Of a stretch of 18,136 nt of DNA, positions 7,119 through 14,970 are shown piece after piece. Made by a program: the position numbers and the translations under genes. Each line of letters opens with the position of its first letter. Position 1 is the stretch's first letter. The stretch spans positions 1 through 18,136 of the forward strand of contig QXWX01000120.1 in NCBI GenBank assembly GCA_009911175.1, read 5' to 3'. The notes under the pieces were generated by a model, which worked only from the letters and a program-made list of their open reading frames with translations, had not been told where the DNA came from and searched no databases. Source of the DNA: Lachnospiraceae bacterium (lineage in GTDB: Bacteria > Bacillota_A > Clostridia > Lachnospirales > Lachnospiraceae).

Positions 7119-7718
7119 ATGGAGTTCAACAGACAGAATGCAGAGCTGGCGCTGAAAGAAGCGTCAAAATCCAATCCGGGGGCCTGGACAGACCATTCCT
7201 GGTACGTGGCAGAAGCCTGCAAACATATTGCGCTGCACTGCGGACATTTATCTGCCAATCAGGCTTATCTTTACGGGCTGCTACACGATATCGGGCGTTA
7301 TGCCGGGGTGACTTCGGAAAGGCATTTGATCGACGGTTACCGCTTCTGCATGGAGCGTGGTTGGGAAAAAGCAGCCCAGATCTGCATTTCCCATGCGTTT
7401 ATGATCCAGGATATGAACACCTCCATCGGGGAGTTTGACGTCAGCGAACCGGATTACCTGTTTATAAAGGAATTTGTTGCAAACGCGGTCTATGACGATT
7501 ACGACCGGCTGGTGCAGCTATGCGATTCTCTGGCTATGCCCACCGGCTTCTGCCTTCTGGAAAAACGATTTGTGGACGTGACGATACGCTACGGCGTCCA
7601 CCCGGCGACCATCGGCAGATGGAAAAAAATTCTGGAAATCAAAGCAATGTTTGAAAAGAAGATGGGCTGTTCTGTCTATAGCCTGCTTCCGGGCATCGTG
7701 GAAAATAGTTTTCGTTAG
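7119..7718 (+). CDS. HD-domain phosphohydrolase
   Basis: The 199-residue protein carries the HD superfamily ligands in order: H26 in TDHSWYVAEACKHIA, HD at 56-57 in YLYGLLHDIGRYAG, H92 in CISHAFMI, and a later Asp in YDRLVQLCDSLA. Such proteins hydrolyse phosphate esters of nucleotides or similar substrates with bound divalent metals. I chose ATG 7119 because GAGGAG (7105-7110) is 8 bases upstream; ATG 7113 is too close to it, and ATG 7083 lies in the -10 box. Its stop TAG merges with the ribosome site of the HAD gene 8 bases on, so the two are co-translated. Substrate is unknown; pairing with a HAD phosphatase suggests nucleotide or phosphometabolite clean-up. Confidence 0.88.
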   Translation: MEFNRQNAELALKEASKSNPGAWTDHSWYVAEACKHIALHCGHLSANQAYLYGLLHDIGRYAGVTSERHLIDGYRFCMERGWEKAAQICISHAFMIQDMNTSIGEFDVSEPDYLFIKEFVANAVYDDYDRLVQLCDSLAMPTGFCLLEKRFVDVTIRYGVHPATIGRWKKILEIKAMFEKKMGCSVYSLLPGIVENSFR

Positions 7719-7726
7719 GAGTGAAC

Positions 7727-8347
7727 ATGAAGTACAGACATATCGTTTTTGACATCGACGGGACGCTGATCGATACGGAATATGCGGTTCTGCATTCCCT
7801 GCAGGATACCCTGCGGGCAATATCCGGGAAAGAAATCCCCGTTTCTGAACTGACTTTTGCACTGGGCATCACCGGAAAAGACGCGTTGGAAATTCTTGGA
7901 ATCAAAGACCTTTCCAGGGCGCAAGGTCTGTGGGATACTTATTGGCGCGGTTATGCAGATACTGTTCGGGTATTTGACGGAATCATCGAATTGTTGGATC
8001 ATCTTCAAAGACTGGGGTGCCGCATGGGAATCGTCACGTCACAGACACGGGAAGAATTTCGGCAAAACTTCTGCCCCTTTGGTATCCGTCCTTATTTTAA
8101 GACCATCGTCCGCGCGGAGGATACCCGGGAGCATAAGCCAAGTGCCGCTCCCCTTTTTAAATATCTGGAAACAGCAGAGGCAGACGAGCGGCAGGTACTC
8201 TACATCGGAGACAGCCCCTATGACAGCCAGTGCGCCGAAAATGCCGGTATCGATTTTGCCCTGGCAGTCTGGGGCAGCCGGCAGGAGTCTATCCGTGCAA
8301 ATTACTTTTTGAAGAGTCCTTTGGATCTGATAACGCTGATTACATGA
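7727..8347 (+). CDS. HAD-superfamily hydrolase, phosphoglycolate-phosphatase-like
   Basis: The 206-residue product has all HAD motifs: motif I DIDGTLID (nucleophile D9 and acid D11), motif II VTSQTR (near residue 105), motif III Lys in REHKPSAAP, and motif IV YIGDSPYDSQCA. The helical cap between residues 15 and 80 is the C1 type of the Gph/PgmB group. It probably removes phosphate from a small sugar phosphate or nucleotide in the cytosol. ATG 7727 follows AGGAG by 5 bases; GTG 7721 overlaps that ribosome site and is rejected. It is the last gene of the plus-strand run and ends just before a strong terminator. Confidence 0.92.
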   Translation: MKYRHIVFDIDGTLIDTEYAVLHSLQDTLRAISGKEIPVSELTFALGITGKDALEILGIKDLSRAQGLWDTYWRGYADTVRVFDGIIELLDHLQRLGCRMGIVTSQTREEFRQNFCPFGIRPYFKTIVRAEDTREHKPSAAPLFKYLETAEADERQVLYIGDSPYDSQCAENAGIDFALAVWGSRQESIRANYFLKSPLDLITLIT

Positions 8348-8350
8348 CAA

Positions 8351-8392
8351 AAATGACTTTGAAGATCCGCATCCAATTCTTCAAAGTCATTT
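8351..8392. terminator. Bidirectional Rho-independent terminator
   Basis: A perfect 14-base stem (8351-8364 with 8379-8392) has a 14-base loop. It is followed by TTCTTT on the plus strand and by TTTTTG on the minus strand within the stem edge, so it can end both the HAD and the convergent MATE transcripts. It begins 3 bases after the HAD stop. Confidence 0.85.
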
Positions 8393-8432
8393 CTTTGCCC
8401 ATTGAGAATCCTGAGACATTCTCAGCCTCTCT

Positions 8433-9752
8433 TTACGCCTCCCGAAGAGATTCCCTGCTCAGAAGTCCCCCGGTGATGATCAGGGTCACTGCCTCCGTCA
8501 CAGGCGCCGCCAGCCAGACCCCGGTCATCCCGAACAGGGCCGGCAGCGTGAAGATACAGGCCAGCAAAACCACCAGCCCCCGGGAGAAGGAGATCGCGGC
8601 CGACTCCGCTGCCTTTCCGACGGCGGTAAAATAGAACGATGTAATGGCGTTGATCCCGGAAAAGAAAAAGGAAACCATAAAAATCAGAATCCCCGACCGG
8701 ACCATCCCCGCCACATGTTCATTCTGTACGAAAAGACCGCCGTACCAGTCTGCGCTTAAGGCCATCAGCAGGAATACCGCCGCCCCTGCCCCGAAAACAT
8801 ACCGGTTCGTCCGTTTCCGGATATCCGAAGCCAGCATTTTCTCCCCGGCCCCATAGCAGAAGCTGATCAGCGGGCTTGATCCCTGGCCGAATCCTACGAT
8901 GACCATGCTGAATGCATACGCCGTATATCCGACAATGGTAAAAGCCGTCACCCCGTCCACGCCGATCTGTCTCATGATCACAAAATTGTAGGCAAACATT
9001 GTAATCCCCGTTGAGATTTCCCCGATAAACTCCGAGCTTCCATTGAGAAGCGCCTGCACACAGACCTCCCCGGAAAAGCGAAATTTCCCCAGGCGGTAGA
9101 TGCGGGCTTTTTTCCAAAAATAGTATAACAGAAAAAGCAGGGACACCGCTGCGGAGATCAGGGACGCAGCCGCGATCCCGGCCGCCCCTTTGTGAAAGCA
9201 TCCGGCGAATAGGTAATCCAGCAGGATATTCAGCAGCACGTTCAAGATCGTGACTTTCATAAAGTACCTGGGACTGCCCTCTCCCCGGATGAACATACCG
9301 AGAGAAGAATTGACCACCATGATCGGAAGCTCCAGCAGCATGATCCGGTAGTACTCCTGAAAATAAGCGATTACCCGTTCATCCGCATGCAGGATACGCA
9401 GCATCGGCCCAAAGCCGAAACCTATGAGGACGCTGATCCCTGCCGAAAGGAACAGGGTGAGCGCGATCGTCTGGCGGAAGACCTGATTGCCGGTTTCCCG
9501 TTCACCGGCGCCAAGGGCCATTCCGGCAATCGCCACCCCTCCGATGGATACCATCAGCCCCACGCCCAGGTACAGATACACGATGGGCAGTCCCAGGTTC
9601 ACGGCTGCGATCGCCTCATTCCCCACATAATTTCCCATAAAAAATCCGTCCGCAACGGTGATCCATGACGTAAGCATCATGGCAATGATGGACGGTATGG
9701 AAAACTGCAGGATCATGCTTGACGTACTGTTTTTGATCTGTTTCAGTTCCAT
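8433..9752 (-). CDS. MATE-family multidrug efflux pump
   Basis: The 439-residue membrane protein has about twelve hydrophobic helices in two repeats. It starts with SMILQFSIPSIIAMMLTSWITVADGFFMGNYVG, typical of MATE TM1, and the second half has the matching GSSEFIGEISTGITMFAYNFVIM. Members export cationic drugs or metabolites in exchange for sodium or protons. Length is normal and the frame is intact. AGGAGG precedes ATG by 8 bases. It lies 176 bases downstream of the AraC gene, on the same strand, with its own TATAAT; regulation by that AraC protein is likely. Substrate unknown. It faces the HAD gene and shares the terminator at 8351-8392. Confidence 0.94.
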   Translation of the reverse strand: MELKQIKNSTSSMILQFSIPSIIAMMLTSWITVADGFFMGNYVGNEAIAAVNLGLPIVYLYLGVGLMVSIGGVAIAGMALGAGERETGNQVFRQTIALTLFLSAGISVLIGFGFGPMLRILHADERVIAYFQEYYRIMLLELPIMVVNSSLGMFIRGEGSPRYFMKVTILNVLLNILLDYLFAGCFHKGAAGIAAASLISAAVSLLFLLYYFWKKARIYRLGKFRFSGEVCVQALLNGSSEFIGEISTGITMFAYNFVIMRQIGVDGVTAFTIVGYTAYAFSMVIVGFGQGSSPLISFCYGAGEKMLASDIRKRTNRYVFGAGAAVFLLMALSADWYGGLFVQNEHVAGMVRSGILIFMVSFFFSGINAITSFYFTAVGKAAESAAISFSRGLVVLLACIFTLPALFGMTGVWLAAPVTEAVTLIITGGLLSRESLREA

Positions 9753-9782
9753 AATAAAACCTCCTTACAATGAATCCCTTTT

Positions 9783-9793
9783 GATACGGTATC
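9783..9793. promoter_or_regulatory. Palindrome GATAC-G-GTATC in MATE leader
   Basis: A perfect 5-1-5 palindrome lies 2 bases downstream of the MATE -10 box (9795-9800), over the expected transcription start. It may be an operator; the binding protein is unknown. Confidence 0.35.
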
Positions 9794-9794
9794 C

Positions 9795-9825
9795 ATTATA
9801 AGGAGGAGATTGATTATATACTTCT
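9795..9825 (-). promoter_or_regulatory. MATE promoter lacking a clear -35 box
   Basis: TATAAT on the minus strand (9800-9795) is perfect. At 16-19 base spacing upstream only AGTATA, AAGTAT or AGAAGT appear. This fits an activator-dependent promoter, for example by the AraC protein upstream. Confidence 0.45.
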
Positions 9826-9850
9826 GGATTCTTGCCCTTCGGGTATGGCG

Positions 9851-9881
9851 CATCCCATCCGGGCTGCTGCAGGGTGGGATG
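9851..9881. repeat. Hairpin between AraC and MATE genes
   Basis: CATCCCATCC (9851-9860) and GGGTGGGATG (9872-9881) form a 10-base stem with one G-T type mismatch. There is no T-run after it on the minus strand, so it may be a weak attenuator or a processing site. Confidence 0.35.
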
Positions 9882-9928
9882 TACGGTCAGCTTTTCGTTA
9901 CTGTGAGCACCCGGCCAGGGTGTGAACA

Positions 9929-10771
9929 TTAACAGCTTTTCACCGGAAGGCAGATGTCCAGTTCCATATACATGGTTTCACAATCTATCTTATGATAAAT
10001 GTCAAATACGCTTCTGCCGGAGTCCAGTTCACGGCGGGTCCTAGGCAGCCATACCAGAAACAGCGTCTGATAGGCGGCGTAAATATATTTTGCATGCCCT
10101 TTGAAATGATACACAAAGCAAGTGCCGCCCTGAATCCGCAGCGTATTTTCCAGGGGGCAGACTTGCGGGACGCTCATGCAGATATCATAAAGGCACTGCT
10201 CCTGAGAGGTTACCGCCGGGTCGTCATAGGTGCGCTCCAAAAACTTCGTTTCATCCGTGATATACTTCTCATATTTTTTGATAAATCCGTCCCAGTCTCT
10301 GGAAAGCCGCTCGTAACTGCCGATCCGCCTTTCATAGATCACCTCGTAATCCGGGATCTCCTCCACTGTGATCTTGGCGTTGCATTCCTCAAAGCTTTCC
10401 GTATGCCATTTCTCATGATGGAAAAACGGGTGCTCTATGGAAGATCTGCGGCATTTTTTCCGGAAAACAGCCGGAGCCATGCGGTAATGCTGACGGAATG
10501 CGGAGCTGAAATTGGACGAGCTGTAGCCATAATCCGCCCCGATCTCCGTGATCCTGCGCTCCTGCTCCGTCTTTAAGCGGAACGCGCTCTGTTCCAGACG
10601 CAGCCGCCTGATAAACGCATATACGCTTTCCCCGGTCTGCTCCTTGAACAGGCGGCTGAAATAATATTTGGAAAAATGGCAGTATTCCGCCACGTCGTCC
10701 AACGTCACATCCTCTTCCATGTGGCGCAGTATATAGTCGATTGCCTGGTTGACGCTTTCATTTGTAATCAT
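9929..10771 (-). CDS. AraC-family regulator with C-terminal effector-binding (GyrI-like) domain
   Basis: The 280-residue protein has an N-terminal AraC DNA-binding domain (residues 1-105): VTLDDVAEYCHFSKYYFSRLFKEQTG and RITEIGADYGYSSSNFSSAFRQHY are the two helix-turn-helix units. From about 125 on it reads as a GyrI/effector-binding domain (FEECNAKITVEEIPDYEVIYERRIGSYE), as in Rob and SoxS-like multidrug regulators with the DNA-binding part first. I chose ATG 10771, which has AAGGAT before it and overlaps the HipA-like stop as ATGA; an upstream start at 10813 lies inside that gene. It probably binds a hydrophobic or cationic compound and switches on the MATE pump downstream. Ligand not known. 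Confidence 0.92.
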   Translation of the reverse strand: MITNESVNQAIDYILRHMEEDVTLDDVAEYCHFSKYYFSRLFKEQTGESVYAFIRRLRLEQSAFRLKTEQERRITEIGADYGYSSSNFSSAFRQHYRMAPAVFRKKCRRSSIEHPFFHHEKWHTESFEECNAKITVEEIPDYEVIYERRIGSYERLSRDWDGFIKKYEKYITDETKFLERTYDDPAVTSQEQCLYDICMSVPQVCPLENTLRIQGGTCFVYHFKGHAKYIYAAYQTLFLVWLPRTRRELDSGRSVFDIYHKIDCETMYMELDICLPVKSC

Positions 10772-11844
10772 AAATCCTTCAGCCTCCGGTTCCTCGCCAA
10801 AACTCCTTCCCACTGCTCCTCCGTCAAAAACTCAGGCCGTTCCATTTCCTCCACCCTTTTCAGATCCATTCCCAGCTCCTTCTGGGCCGCAGCCGCCGAT
10901 TCGTACAATGTCATCTGCTCTCTTCTGGTCTGTGAGAACACATGGGAGTAGCCGGCGAAGGCATGGTCATGATCAAACAGGGGACAATATCCTGTCAGCC
11001 TCCCGGTTGCATTTTCCATAAAAAATCCCCAGTTCTGCTCATGTCTGTCATTGTTGTTCAGAATATAATCTGCAATCTGCATTTTCAGATAAAACTCCCT
11101 GTCCGCTTTTTCGGCTTCCTCATAGGCATCCAGCCCGTAATTTCCGCAGAATATCTGAAATTCCTCAAATGTCACCATAGAAACCTCCTGGGAGGTAAAC
11201 AGCTCTGCATTCACAACGGCATCACCCACGCTTTCGATCCACTCTCTCCGTTCTTCCGTCAGATAGGAGCAAAGCTCTTCCTCTGATGAAATCCGGTAAT
11301 GGATGTGGGGAATATCCAATGCAGTCAATATCCGGTCTGCGGGAATTTCGTATTTTCCGACTTTGTGCAGATAAAGAGTCCCGTTCTTCCGAATCCAACC
11401 TTTTGCGCTTGCCCCCAGTGTGGTAAGCTCCGGCGTATGGATGTCCTGCCGCCTGTCAAGCGTCTCCCCAGAGCAGTGTACGCTGGCTCCGGAGAGGGAT
11501 ATCTCGGTGATATATAAAGATAACGGATTTTGGAACAGGTTCACCTCGTCCCACACCCTTTTATCCCCGTCCTGCCGAATCCAGTACGCATCCTCCAGGC
11601 TCAGCCCCCGGCATGCCTTGCACACGGCATATCGGTTGGTCTGAGAGAGCCGGAGCGCATTCAGTATCTCCTTGGCAAAGCTCCGCCCGATGGACAAGGT
11701 ACGGTTCGAGGCCCACTCGATGAAATCTATAAATGTTATATTTTCTTTCCTGAGAGAAAATGGAAGCCGGTCAAAATCCAGAATCGTACAGGTTCCGTTT
11801 TCCTGGATATCCAGAAGGGGAATGTCCTTTAATAACAACTGCAT
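10768..11844 (-). CDS. HipA-like serine/threonine kinase-fold protein
   Basis: The 358-residue protein has the HipA C-lobe signature: ADYILNNNDRHEQNWGFF (258-275) gives catalytic D266 and N271, and PLFDHDHAF gives the metal ligand D291 or D293. GASAKGWI (144-151) with LYLHKVG (157-163) is the expected glycine-rich/Lys nucleotide region of the N-lobe. HipA kinases phosphorylate proteins such as glutamyl-tRNA synthetase and act as toxins; related ones have other roles. No HipB-like antitoxin lies upstream; instead the gene overlaps an AraC regulator by 4 bases. The first 130 residues are unlike classic HipA N1 domain and unrecognised. ATG 11844 has GAGGTGG in front; TTG 11856 is less likely. 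Activity as toxin is unproven. Confidence 0.85.
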   Translation of the reverse strand: MQLLLKDIPLLDIQENGTCTILDFDRLPFSLRKENITFIDFIEWASNRTLSIGRSFAKEILNALRLSQTNRYAVCKACRGLSLEDAYWIRQDGDKRVWDEVNLFQNPLSLYITEISLSGASVHCSGETLDRRQDIHTPELTTLGASAKGWIRKNGTLYLHKVGKYEIPADRILTALDIPHIHYRISSEEELCSYLTEERREWIESVGDAVVNAELFTSQEVSMVTFEEFQIFCGNYGLDAYEEAEKADREFYLKMQIADYILNNNDRHEQNWGFFMENATGRLTGYCPLFDHDHAFAGYSHVFSQTRREQMTLYESAAAAQKELGMDLKRVEEMERPEFLTEEQWEGVLARNRRLKDL

Positions 11845-11955
11845 AGGCCACCTCAAAATGCGTTCTTTCTGCGGGTATGAGTCCCGGATGAGACTCTTTG
11901 AGTACTCTCTTTTTCTCGGGGGTGAATTTCGGATGGAAGTTCTGCCCTTTTTCTT

Positions 11956-11984
11956 ATTATACGTTTTTGCGGGCCTCTTTACAA
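11956..11984 (-). promoter_or_regulatory. Promoter of the HipA-like/AraC genes
   Basis: On the minus strand TTGTAA (11984-11979), 17-base spacer, TATAAT (11961-11956). The leader to the ATG would be about 105 bases and holds a small hairpin with GAGTC arms (11879-11883 and 11892-11896). Confidence 0.6.
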
Positions 11985-12220
11985 CTGGAAATCCCGGATG
12001 TCCGCCTCTTTCTTTTTTTCCTTTTGTTGCAGTTTGCGCCTGTGAACTGTAAGCGAATACCTCTATACACTGTTGCTGTACATGCCGGACTATAAAGAGG
12101 AGCCCGCAGGTGTGGAAGAACAGAAAAAAGTAACTTCTGTTTTATTATATTGTATTTGTCAATGTATTTGAATACAATGTATAGATTTTGATTGAAAATA
12201 AATGATACAAATTCAGCCAT
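11985..12220. other. Intergenic stretch with AT-rich inverted repeats
   Basis: The 364-base gap between the HipA-like and AAA genes holds no convincing gene. Besides the promoter at 11956-11984 it has AACAGAA...TTCTGTT (12119-12125 and 12135-12141) and ATTGTATT...AATACAAT (12149-12156 and 12171-12178). Either may help end the AAA transcript, but neither is GC-rich with a clean T-run. Confidence 0.4.
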
Positions 12221-13939
12221 TTATCTTTCTGCAAAAATGACCTTACACCGCTTTTTATAACATGCGATTCCGTATTTTAAAATATGCTCTACCCCGTCAT
12301 CCTCCAAGTCATCTTCATATCTGGTATATGCAATCTGTTTTAACGCCTCCTTGCACGCGGCATCTAAGTCTCCGTCATGCGCATATTTTACTTCTATGAT
12401 AATCCCCATATCTCCGGTATCCGGTTCCGCGAGGATATCCGCATAGCCTTCCCCCATTTCACGGTTGGAAGAAATGCCCCACTGGTCTTTCACTCCCAGG
12501 ATTCCAATTAAGACACCATGATAAAAATTTTCTTTCATTTCCTTCTTTATGGCTGTGTCACGAATACTGATGGTTCTTCTCAAATATTCTGTGAAAATCT
12601 TTTCTACATTTTTTACATCTTCATTTTGCAAGGCATTACAAAAACGGTTCAGCGTATCCCCATCTTTCCGGACATTTTCTTTAAAGAATTCCATAATCTG
12701 TGTTACATAAATATCCCGAATTTCCAGATTTGGAATTGCCAGTTTCATCTGCCTTCCCTCTGCCCTTCCCCTCTGTGTCAGATAGCCGGTTGTAAAGAGC
12801 AGGCTCCAGATGTTATCTATCGTCTGATAAATCTCTGGATACGTAAGTTCCTGATGGATTTCTTTTATAATCGTTTCCCCTGCTACCAGACGTTCAATCT
12901 CCCGTTTTGTCGTAGCATTTGCCGATTCCTGGATAAACCGTTTCACTGCATCGTTACTGCTGGTGTTGATCCAGTAGTTTTCCGGCTGCACATTCGATTC
13001 GCATCTAATTCTGTCACAATGATTCAACACATCCCACGGACAGTATACTTCCACATTTCCAAACTGGTAGCCATCGTACCATCTTTTTACCTCATCATAA
13101 TGATCCGCTACATCATAATACTCAAGAAGCTCCCTCACCTCTTCATCCGTAAAACCAAAATATTCATCAAAACGCTCATCTGCAATCGTCAATACTTTCA
13201 GATTATTAAGCCCGGTAAAGATACTCTCTTTAGAAATCCGAAGACATCCTGTCAGCACCGCTAATTTCAAACTGTTGTTTGTTTTGAGCGCCTCTCCAAG
13301 GAGACTTCGGATCAAAGAAATCATCTGGTCATAATACCCATTCGCATGAGCCTTTGCCAAAGGGACATCATATTCATCAATCAGCAGAATCACTTTTGCA
13401 CCATAGTGTTTTTCAAGCATTCCCGACAGCAGTTTCAGGCTGCTGCCAAGCATACCTTCATTCATATTTTTATCCAGAAGATCTTTGTAGTCTGCTTTGT
13501 CATGATCATTCAGTTTTTCACTGTCCAAAAGGAAGTAGAACTTTGCGGCAGCCTCTATAATAACCCGGACTGCCATCTGATATGCCGTCTCATAGGATCT
13601 TGCGTCAATCCCTTTCAAAGAAATCGAAACAACTGGATACTTCCCCATATATTCCTCACAAAGCGAAGCCTCTTTTGAAATTTCCAGCCCATCAAAAATA
13701 CTCTTATCCCCATTCAACGAGAAAAAGTGTTCCAGCATACTCATATTCAACGATTTTCCAAATCTTCTCGGGCGGGTAAATAAGTTCACTTCTCCCCAAT
13801 TATGCAAAAGATCACTGATAAGCCAGGTTTTATCAATATAGTAAAAATCCTCTGAACGTAATTTCTCAAAATTTTCTATTCCTATCGGGAGTTTTTTCTT
13901 CCGCACATCCATTTTCTCCATACTCCTTCCATCATTCAA
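12221..13939 (-). CDS. AAA-ATPase-like protein with C-terminal PD-(D/E)XK nuclease domain
   Basis: The 572-residue protein matches the AAA-ATPase-like/DUF1703 (PD-(D/E)XK) architecture. The start LPIGIENFEKLRSEDFYYIDKT is the family hallmark. Walker A is RPRRFGKS (56-63), Walker B VILLIDEYD (183-191), and LTGCLRISKESIFTGLNN the sensor region. The C-terminal nuclease fold shows D501 in GYADIL, E516-x-K518 in IIIEVKYA, and Q near 540 in ALKQIAY. These genes occur in many near-identical copies in gut Clostridia and Bacteroidetes; their role is not settled, with defence or mobile-element links suggested. Length is complete. The start could be ATG 13939 or 13912 (AAGGAG 10 bases before it). It stands alone with its own promoter at 13974. 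Confidence 0.9.
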   Translation of the reverse strand: MNDGRSMEKMDVRKKKLPIGIENFEKLRSEDFYYIDKTWLISDLLHNWGEVNLFTRPRRFGKSLNMSMLEHFFSLNGDKSIFDGLEISKEASLCEEYMGKYPVVSISLKGIDARSYETAYQMAVRVIIEAAAKFYFLLDSEKLNDHDKADYKDLLDKNMNEGMLGSSLKLLSGMLEKHYGAKVILLIDEYDVPLAKAHANGYYDQMISLIRSLLGEALKTNNSLKLAVLTGCLRISKESIFTGLNNLKVLTIADERFDEYFGFTDEEVRELLEYYDVADHYDEVKRWYDGYQFGNVEVYCPWDVLNHCDRIRCESNVQPENYWINTSSNDAVKRFIQESANATTKREIERLVAGETIIKEIHQELTYPEIYQTIDNIWSLLFTTGYLTQRGRAEGRQMKLAIPNLEIRDIYVTQIMEFFKENVRKDGDTLNRFCNALQNEDVKNVEKIFTEYLRRTISIRDTAIKKEMKENFYHGVLIGILGVKDQWGISSNREMGEGYADILAEPDTGDMGIIIEVKYAHDGDLDAACKEALKQIAYTRYEDDLEDDGVEHILKYGIACYKKRCKVIFAER

Positions 13940-13973
13940 TAGCCGCTTTCCTTCTACCTATTCGTTTAAATAC

Positions 13974-13982
13974 ATTATAACA
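13974..13982 (-). promoter_or_regulatory. Extended -10 promoter of the AAA-ATPase gene
   Basis: TGTTATAAT on the minus strand is an extended -10 element; upstream at 17 bases only TAGCTT is seen. It is about 40 bases before the first ATG. Confidence 0.5.
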
Positions 13983-14057
13983 GACTTTTTATATCCAAGC
14001 TAAATAAAGTTCTTGATTCAACAGAGTATTTGAAATAATCATTGTATCCGTCCCTCT

Positions 14058-14192
14058 CTACAATTTTGTATTCTTCTTTCTATATGTAGCCAGTTGCCTG
14101 CCATAAACTAAATCCGGTACTTTTTTCCAAATGGAGAAACGCTTCTTCCTTTTATCGTCCTTTGTATCCATTTCCTCCATAATCTGTGCCAT
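14058..14192 (-). CDS. Small basic ORF, uncertain
   Basis: This 44-residue frame (MAQIMEEMDTKDDKRKKRF at its start, YRKKNTKL at its end) has a GGAAAGG ribosome site 8 bases before the ATG. The same frame is open further up, to ATG 14270, but that part looks less like protein. It is highly charged with a hydrophobic spot SIWKKVPDLVYG. No family is recognised. It may be a remnant of a longer gene, since the helicase next to it is broken. Confidence 0.35.
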   Translation of the reverse strand: MAQIMEEMDTKDDKRKKRFSIWKKVPDLVYGRQLATYRKKNTKL

Positions 14193-14275
14193 TTTAAACC
14201 TTTCCTTTTCCGTATGGAACATGAAGACTATTACGCAATCCATTATACTATGATTCCCACCTAAACACAATTATT

Positions 14276-14970
14276 TCAGATAATCTCCGCCGCGTCTTCC
14301 GGTTTGGATGCCGCATAGAACTGGAATGTTTCATCATAGATAGGCCGTGTCTGACTCTGGTTGATACGCCTGGCATTTTCCATGATCGTACTTCATTCGT
14401 CCTGCCGGAAACAGGCGTCTAAGACTGTGACTTGGATCACACCGGACTCAATCATTTCCTTAAATAAATTGCCAGGTCCTACACTCCCAAGCTGGTCTTT
14501 ATCCCCGATCATGACCAGGGTTGCGCCTTGCTTAATACAAAAGAAAAAACGATGTGCCAGATACATGTCACACATGCCAAACTCATCCGCAATGATCAAA
14601 TCATCCGGGAGTTTTTCCGGGTGGTTCCATCCTTCTTCCCCTTCAGCGCCTGTCATGCCCACCGCTTTTTGCATGGTCATCGCCGGAAATCCTGTTTTTT
14701 CATACATGCGCCGCCTCGCTCTTCCGGTCGGCGCGCACAGCATGATCATAGCATCCTGATCCAGCATCTCCTGGAGCCTTAAAATAATACGGATCAATGT
14801 GGTTTTTCCGGTTCCCGGACCGCCTGTGATGATCGATACTGGATACGCAAGCGCCTGAAAGACCGCTTTATCCTGCATTGCCCCTCTTCTTCCGCCTTTT
14901 GCATCACATGGGATACTGCGGCCTTGATACGGAGTGGATCATCCGGTTGAAAGTAAGCGATGAATAATCT
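14276..14970 (-). pseudogene. Broken RecD2-like (SF1B) DNA helicase fragment
   Basis: The main piece (161 residues, 14878-14393) has Walker A IITGGPGTGKTT, Walker B LIIADEFGMCD, and IGDKDQLGSVGPGNLFKEMI, the order seen in RecD2 helicases, ending at FRQDE then TGA. Beyond that TGA the same frame continues IMENARRINQSQ and SKPEDAAEII before a second stop at 14276-14278, matching the part of RecD2 that follows FRQ. Upstream, another frame (about 14967-14883) gives DDPLRIKAAVSHVMQKAEEEGQ, like the RecD2 region some 100 residues before Walker A, so an internal deletion and frameshift are implied. Both ends of the usual 700-plus residues are missing. It cannot make a working helicase. Confidence 0.8.

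Noticed and set aside
9992..10576. Plus-strand frame of 194 residues
   Set aside because: It is opposite the AraC/effector-binding gene and shows no family features.
12149..12178. ATTGTATT...AATACAAT as an operator or attachment site
   Set aside because: It is in very AT-rich DNA where such arms arise by chance, and no regulated promoter lies around it.
12518..13264. Long plus-strand frame of 248 residues
   Set aside because: It lies opposite the AAA-ATPase gene and is rich in Ile, Phe, His and Cys as expected for an antisense shadow; no ribosome site or family resemblance.
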